Of a stretch of 64,000 nucleotides of DNA, positions 57,801 to 64,000 are shown in pieces; position 1 is the first letter of the stretch; the number at the start of each line of letters is the position of its first letter. The position numbers and the translations under genes were made by a program. The notes beneath the pieces are model-generated. The model was given only the letters and a program-made list of their open reading frames with translations. It had not been told where the DNA came from and ran no database searches. The stretch is taken from positions 1 through 64,000 of the forward strand of contig DF237242.1 in NCBI GenBank assembly GCA_000708835.1, read 5' to 3'. The DNA is from Klebsormidium nitens (Eukaryota; Streptophyta; Klebsormidiophyceae; Klebsormidiales; Klebsormidiaceae).

Positions 57801-60588
57801 TGCATAGTGCAAGTGTGTGTATGCTGGACTTCCCATGGTTTTGTAAGCTCGTCTTGAGAGTCTCGCTCCGTTTTTTTGGGCAAAGACCACTGGCCTTCCC
57901 CTTCTGCATCTGGCATCCGAGTTCATTGCCCGGAATTTTCGTTTGGAAAGTCATTAGAAGCGTCATTGGAGGACTGAGATCGCTGCATAAATATCCTTCG
58001 TTGGCCTTGTGATGTATTGGAAAGGGAGTTCTCAACGAAGATCAGAGTCCAGATAACTCCGAGCAAGCATCTCTCAATCCAATGACATATGGCCCGCGAC
58101 CTTTCCATACGCTATCCTCACACCCTCCCTTTTTATCCCCCAGCCTCGCTCGACCTGTCCTCCGCCAACCTCCTCGTCCTCTCAGCCTACGGCGCCACCG
58201 ACACGGTAGTAACGTCATCCCAGGCGCGAGCTGACGCCCTGCGCCTCCCGGGCGATGCCGTGCTGACGTCATTCAACCTGGGCCACTACGACTTTGCTTA
58301 CAGCCAGTGCTCGCAAAACTCCCCCGGGCCAACAACCGGGGGCTCCAATCTGACCGCCGCCACAGCAAGATACCTCACGACGTACTACTTTTCGTTCCCC
58401 ATCCTGTGAGTAGAGCCACTGGAATGCATTCGGGCATTCCGCTCTGTTTGGGTTCCGTTTGAGGGTTTGGAAGATTCTGCTTCTGTAACTTCGTGCGCAC
58501 TGTCTGGTTTTCACATATGCAATTCCAGATTCTGGATCAGGCAGTCTCCAAACAATTGCCTAGAAATGATTGCTTCAAATTTCAACAATTTCATCTCCTA
58601 GAAAGATTTTCGCCCACGCTCCCTTTCTTCTCATCTGCCGGGGTTATTTCGTGGACAATGACGAACTTCAGACATATATTTCAGGTTTTAGGAATGAGTG
58701 CAAAGTATGCACCCTGTACTCCTAACCGTAAGCAGTCTGCGAGATTTATGTTGAACGGCTTCTTTACCCTAACCCTAAACTATTTGTAACCCCAAAATGT
58801 TACTTTCCCGCAGCCTGGCCCAGTGGGCGGAGGCAACACCCCGAGCACTGTCCTTTGGCGACAACTTCCGGCTAACCCCCGGGCGGAACGTGTCCAAACC
58901 CTACCCGGTTAACTCGACCGGGCCAGTAACCTTCCAGGACATTCTGATACCGGGCACGCTTCCAGTGCGTCACTGGTACGTGTTCTCGCCACCGGCCAAC
59001 GTCACCCGAGGCGGGTACATTTTCCTGCCAGGTGAGGAGGAGTTGTTGTGCCTTTTATCCGTTCTTCTTTTTTATTTTTTTCAGTCTATTTTGATAGATT
59101 ACAACCCCTGTATTTCTTGCGGCACGATTGCTGAGGAGCTGCCGGCTTTTGTTGTCGGGACAGGAAAGAGGAGAAGGTTATCGATGCATCCAGTCATGCA
59201 ATGCCGTTCCCTGTTCCGCTTTCCTCGCTTTGGAGCGTTTCCATTTCAGTACTTCGGACAACCCTTGCAATTGCCTTTGATATCGGGCCGCACTCTTAAT
59301 TGTTGCCACGTCAACGAGTCCCTTTCTTTGTCACCGTTTCCGTTCCGTCTCCATCTCGCCTGTTCCGCTTCCGTCTCGGTCAATCTGTTCCGGCCTCCTT
59401 TAAGTGTCGTAATCCGCACGCAAGCGTACTTTCCAGTCGCCTTCGATATTCTGACCGAGTATGGGCCATTAATTACACCATTTTCCGTATTGTATAATAA
59501 TCGTTTGTATTCCCCGTCCCACTTCCCTTGAACCCGTTCCGTGCTATAAGGCGCCTCATCAGACGTGCAGGCAAACTTCGCAATTGGCCTTAAAACTGCG
59601 GCGCAGGGCTGGCAGCACGCTTACTGAGTTCCTCCGTACTTGACCAAGTCCGCTTCCGTTCCGCCCGTTCCGCCGACTTTTGTATACCGCTTTCATCTTC
59701 CCCAAGCGCCGCAGTCGATGCCCGGGCTTAAAAACCAGTTTCTTAAGACGCGGTGCAGGGCTGATTGACCGCTCACGACTTTCTTTTCTCTTCGACCGAT
59801 TGATTCCGTCCCCCCGCTCCGCTTCCGTCCATTCCGTTTCGCTCCAGTCTCGTCCAGAGGCCGCAGTCGATGCCCCCGCAACGTCATAGTCCACTTCAAC
59901 CTTGCAGCTCTGAGGGCTAGTTGCGTGTTCACTCAATTGCTTCACAATTGAATGGCCATACTATATTCCCGTTCCGCCCGTTCCGTCCAACTCACATATT
60001 ACGCTCCCGTTCCTTCCAGGCGGTGCAGTTGATGCCCGGGCCTACTTTCCGGTCGCTTTCAACATCGCGGCGCAGGGCTGGCTGTGCGTCATCATCCAAC
60101 AGACGGGGCGCGTTGCAGGGGTTTTCAACTCTACCGACCCGACCGCCGTGGTTTACTCCACTAACCCGGTTTTCGCATCGGTACCCAAAAACAAGTGGGC
60201 GATCGGGGGCCACTCCGCGGGCGGCCAGGGCGCGGCAGCTTACGTCGCCGCTAACCCGACTCGGGTTTTTGCGCTGGTGATGCTGGCTGGAGGGATCGCC
60301 CCTGCTAACCTGAGCACTAACCCGACTCCCGTAGTGAACATAGTCGGGACGCTCGACAGGGTTAGCGGACCAGGGTTGAGTTATCTGCGGTATCAAGCGC
60401 TTGTGAACCCGTATGGGAACCCGAATGTGACGTTGCCTCTGGTGCCGCTCGCGGGGGGCAACCATTATCAGATGGGCGACTATGGATACCAATACTTCGA
60501 CGACATTGCGGTCGTCAGCCAAGACCAGCAACAGGCTTCTGCGGCACAACTAGTGGTGACTTATCTGGACAGCCTAGCGCCGAAGTAA
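54864..60588 (+). CDS. Secreted tandem alpha/beta hydrolase with Pro/Ala-rich stalk
   Basis: Six exons: 54864-55373, 56361-56536, 57105-57262, 58144-58405, 58814-59031, 60029-60588. Phases close, giving 627 aa. The signal peptide MGTASGPPRIFAFLLVLLAI is followed by a Pro/Ala-rich stalk (residues about 35-140, repeated EQGP/EGPV motifs), like arabinogalactan-type glycoproteins. NVS, NAT and NVT sequons are frequent. Two hydrolase domains follow. In domain 1 (exons 2-4) the nucleophile elbow is GGHGRGG, with no Ser, though YGATDTV and GHYDFAY keep acid- and His-like positions. Domain 2 (exons 5-6) has a proper GGHSAGG elbow, GTLDRV with the acid and GGNHYQMGDYG with the His. So one half is probably a dead or regulatory domain and the other a working esterase or lipase-like enzyme outside the cell or in the wall. 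Substrate is unknown. Intron 5 has an exon-copy array. Confidence 0.85.
56925..57000 (+). repeat. Dispersed C-rich repeat, copy 3
   Basis: CGCTCCGCACCCGCACGCAC then CCAAACCCCCAAACTAACCCCACC and GTCCCCGG matches the 35222 copy at about 80% by eye. It lies in hydrolase intron 2, so this repeat occurs within introns of two unrelated genes. Confidence 0.75.
59248..59926 (+). repeat. Array of hydrolase exon-6 start copies in intron 5
   Basis: The real acceptor is at 60026 (CAGTTGATGCCCGGGCCTAC, then TTTCCGGTCGCTTTCAACAT, GCGGCGCAGGGCTGGCTGTG). Degenerate copies start near 59248, 59412, 59568, 59712 and 59864. Examples are GCGTACTTTCCAGTCGCCTT (59424), ACTGCGGCGCAGGGCTGGCA (59595), CAGTCGATGCCCGGGCTTAA (59712) and CAGTCGATGCCCCCGCAACG (59864). 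Spacing is about 145-165 bp. Between them, TTCCGTTCCG/CCCGTTCCG pyrimidine tracts also repeat. At least the last two keep an AG acceptor. Confidence 0.82.
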
Positions 60589-62783
60589 CACCAGAGCATG
60601 CGGCCATGCTTTGTAAATGACAGCATCACTGCAAAGCGATTGATTGACGACGCTGCAAGCGGAGATTGCGTCTACAGACGGAGGTACTCCATAGGGTTTT
60701 CAAGTCGGCACGCGATAAGATGCCACGTAAGTGTGCGCAATCATATCGCCAAAGCTTGGGCGAAAGGCTCGCGTTTTGCTGCAACGATATAGGGTCGTGA
60801 GTGGCCTGCATTTTGCAGAGCACGCGGTGACACACTGTTACCGAGATAAGCAGGCAGCGGATCTCAAGTTTGCCTTGCCCTTGCCGATAGGGTACGTTAG
60901 GCAACGACTTTGATTTTTGGTTTTGCGTTTGGGAAGCTTTTCTATCTGGAGCCTAAAGTTTGTTAAGCAAGCGGTTCAGGCGCTAGCTTGGATACGCTGT
61001 GCTCAAGTGACCATTACTGAGTAGTATGTGTGAAGAGGTTGACATAAGTGCTGTCAATCTGTCCTTAATCGATCCTGTACGTAGTTGCTGCTTTCGATCA
61101 CATACCAACTTTAAAAATAGTACCTGCCAACAAGTATCATTTCAAACCTGGTGACCGCTCCGACTCTTCAAACCTAGCCAGTAGCGTAATACTATAAAGT
61201 ACAGCCTGACTCAGGCTGGGGCTATGTTGGGTGTGAGACACATAAGTATCCCCTTTTCGAATTGGTTTGCCATCCTTCAATCTGATCAATCTGATTGCGT
61301 CGATAGTTTAAGCGATCGGCTTGGTGGCAATCAGCCGGGACTCGATGCACATCATTGCATGATCGAGCGAGTTCTGAGAGTGTCCGATCCAAAAGATCGG
61401 AGTGACATGGAGCAATGATCCACCTTAAGTCGCAGTGCCACTGGTGGGAATCAATGTCTAGACACACACATGGCCCGATCGAGGTGTAGCTAGCAAGGAA
61501 TGCATGTGCAGTCGGTTATAACCAGACATACATGCGCCGCGGCATGCAAATCATGCTTATAAGTACACTATACGGGCTCCCGGAGTGCAGACATGCATGC
61601 ACCGCGGCACATGTTGTGGCTGGGCGCATGATCAAGCCCGGCCCTAAGTTCAAATCATTGCTATATAGGGCAAGATCATTCAAGCTCATAATCTCACTCG
61701 GCGGCCGCCGGCAGCCGGCTGGCGACTGTCGCGGCCGGCCCGGCTCCACTGCCCGGACGGCGGCGGGTCCGCCCGTGCGGCGGCTAGCTAGGCATCTTGA
61801 GTCTGGCAAGTATGCTTTCAATAAGTTCAACATGATCCTTTTGGCGGCCGGCGGCCCGCGCCGCACCTGAATTCTCGAGTCACAAGCGCGCGGCTACGAT
61901 CGCGGGCCGGGCACCGTCGTCCAATTTCCATAAATCCTGTTGATTCGGATGGCATTTCGGGGGATACTCAGCATCCCTATGATCTTCTACTGATCGAAAG
62001 TTGCTCGTGAATTGTATAACCACAAAAAAAGTTAGGCCGTAAGTTCGGGAAACCGAGTTCGGGGCCAAGTGGGAAGATCCTGGCGCGCTGATCAGATCTG
62101 ATTTGAGTGACTACAGATCGATTCCCGAGATTCTGAACAGTGCAACTTTCGTGCAATCGTTTACGGTCGAGAAGACAAGGGGGTAAAGAATTTGACGGCA
62201 AGCATCGCCCGACGGATTGAAGCGTCTTCGATAGGTCGAACATCGGACGTCAGGGCCAGGCCGGCCGAACGCCGGATCACATGTGCAGTGGGCGTTGGAC
62301 TTTCAACCTGTGATTGCAATTGTAAAGTGACGCCCAAAGTTGGTCAGCAATGTATAGCGACTAGCGAGCCCCAGTCTCCCACTTCAACGTCACCGCAAGG
62401 TAAGGTGTTACTACGGTCAGGCGCAAGCAGACAGCTTTGGACGGAAAGCCTCAGTGCTTACTCGCAAGATGACGGGACGGAGGCTTTTGAGTCGCACTCA
62501 TTCCAATCATTAAACTAATTAGATTGTGATTAACCTACGCGCTGCCAACACCATGGTGGCGACGGCATGGCTGTAGATACAAAAGAGAATCTGCGGAAAG
62601 GTTGATTTGAACGGCCGGAACCAGCAGCCAAACAAGCGACATCATCGCGAACAAATACTCTGTGAACAAAACTTGCTCCCGTTCGTTTGTTTATCATCGT
62701 CAATGAAACTCTAAATCGCAGTCAACGCGTGAGCTTCATCCTTCTTTGCTCGGCACATAGTGCACGCGGTGTACGGAGAGGCA

Positions 62784-62809
62784 TAACGAGAGGTACGTAC
62801 CTCTCGTTA
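62784..62809. repeat. 26-bp perfect palindrome
   Basis: The arms TAACGAGAGGTAC and GTACCTCTCGTTA meet with no spacer. This would form a cruciform in DNA or a hairpin in RNA, or could be a dimeric protein site. No T-run follows, and no gene is nearby. Confidence 0.9.
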
Positions 62810-63510
62810 GTGCCGACTCGGGCGCTACAACAGACTGCAAGCTGCGTTTTGCAGAACCACTAACATCGTAGAGCTGCGCTTGTGTCAACTGAACAGCGGT
62901 CCCTGACGGAAATGTAAACCGTCACAACCCGAATCCAACAACAGACTTAATCATTCAGCCTTTGCAAAACGACGGCGCGGCCGATTGGACGACGATGATG
63001 TCGCTCCCGCGTGCTGGTCAGAATCAGTGGGATGCGTTCGGTACCGCACGCTCCCGCAACCTTCGAAAGTCGTTCCAGCTTACTTGCAGTAATGCGCAGA
63101 TTTACCCTTTAGTTCGCTCAGGAGACCTTTGCACTATCGAACGAGTCCGATTCGTTCAAAGGCCGTAAAGAAATTCTTGTCAACTGTTAGTAACCAGACG
63201 AGTCAGTACACCGTTTTCTGAGTATCTCTATCCGTGACAGGACAGCCGGATCAGCTGATTGCATCCGTAGTTTAAGGTCAGCTACCCAGATAAGATGACG
63301 AGGTGGGTCCGAGACCAAAATGTGGAAAAAACGAGATGCTGAGTAGACGATCGAGCCGTGGCATCAGAAGGGATTTGTACCAAGAGAAACGTGAGAAGCA
63401 ACTGGCAGGCTTCTCAATCGAGTACCGACGTCATTTGCCGGCACTGAGTTTAGGCAAACGACTAGGGCAGAATTGATCGACACTGGATTCTCGGGCTTCC
63501 GGGTCAGCAC

Positions 63511-63578
63511 AAGTTTGCTTACACCGCTCGAGTTGTCAACGCCGAAGTTTGCTTACACCGCTCGTGTTGTCAACGCCG
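63511..63578. repeat. 34-bp tandem duplication
   Basis: AAGTTTGCTTACACCGCTCG then A/TGTTGTCAACGCCG, two adjacent copies with a single mismatch. The near identity indicates a recent event. Confidence 0.9.
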
Positions 63579-64000
63579 AATCAGGATATTGTAGCCGGTA
63601 TCTTCTCGACTTGACGACGAAAGCAGTAAGGATTAGGAAATTAGTAGAGTTGGAGTCTCGCTATGTAAGCGGTCAACACTCAAAATCAGATGCGCGCAAT
63701 TCTCTTTAAATTCTGGCGCCTAGCAGGTGTGAGATCATCTCCTCATTATCTGCTTGCCGTTTCGTCACGACGGATTCTGCTTTACAAGCAGATACGCGGC
63801 TAGCTCGCCGAATGCAAACCTTCAGAAAGCGGAGCTGAGCATCAATTTGCCGCGCACCCGTGATATAAGAGGGTAGGAGCCAAAAATTCAAAACTTTACC
63901 AGGCACAAAGCGACCGTACGAAACAGACTCGGAGGTAGTGAAATAGCGGGGTAGCACGTAGCCCCGGACCACAACGTCTGCATAGGATACAAATGGCAGC

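Larger units (their letters stand above)
60589..64000. other. No recognisable gene; repeats only
   Basis: Downstream of the hydrolase I see only short frames without family signal. A GC-rich island lies at 61690-61870 (GCGGCCGCCGGCAGCCGGCT). A perfect palindrome and a 34-bp duplication are listed separately. The hydrolase 3' untranslated region lies at the left end. Confidence 0.5.

Overview
This window looks like nuclear DNA of a photosynthetic eukaryote. Three genes encode plant-type plastid proteins: fused riboflavin-synthesis RIBA, thylakoid-formation factor THF1 and a beta-carbonic anhydrase. A fourth encodes a secreted tandem alpha/beta hydrolase. All four have many GT-AG introns, and I could chain their exons with consistent reading phase. 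A streptophyte green alga or bryophyte fits best, perhaps Klebsormidium-like. The species is a guess; the plant/green-algal lineage is better supported. No tRNA, rRNA or CRISPR array was recognised.

Layout. (1) 1-3138 (+): the 3' exons of a D5-type viral superfamily 3 helicase/primase, spliced and frameshifted. (2) About 3140-10800: an AT-richer block that looks like a capsid-less virophage or polinton-like integrated element. It holds two hypothetical genes, two tandem broken tyrosine recombinases, a BRO/KilA-like fragment, an intact 830-aa archaeo-eukaryotic-primase/SF3-helicase fusion and a small basic ORF. (3) About 11000-17100 (-): a KDZ-type transposase gene with SWIM and cysteine-cluster domains, split by introns. 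(4) 18386-24037 (-): RIBA, 7 exons. (5) 25303-31913 (+): THF1, 5 exons, divergent from RIBA. (6) 34029-39645 (-): beta-carbonic anhydrase, 8 exons. (7) 39646-54863: about 15 kb with no recognisable gene, containing GC-rich islands and old repeats. (8) 54864-60588 (+): secreted two-domain alpha/beta hydrolase, 6 exons. (9) 60589-64000: no recognisable gene.

The most striking signal is not a gene. In THF1, the carbonic anhydrase, the hydrolase and, more weakly, RIBA, the introns carry degenerate copies of the edge of the neighbouring exon, including its splice site. These are single copies or tandem arrays with a period of roughly 80-170 bp. In THF1 intron 3, seven copies of the exon-4 start precede the real exon. 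Five of them keep both an AG acceptor and a GTGAGC donor-like hexamer exactly 18 nt apart, so each could act as an in-frame 18-nt microexon or a recursive-splice stepping stone. In the carbonic anhydrase, four donor-side copies follow exon 5 and all keep a GT donor. This suggests that introns here grow by tandem duplication across exon-intron borders.

The plastid genes probably act independently (flavin synthesis, photosystem II and thylakoid dynamics, inorganic carbon supply). The left 17 kb is an accumulation of mobile and virus-derived DNA. A minisatellite shared by an intron of the D5 gene and an intron of the KDZ gene links those two loci.
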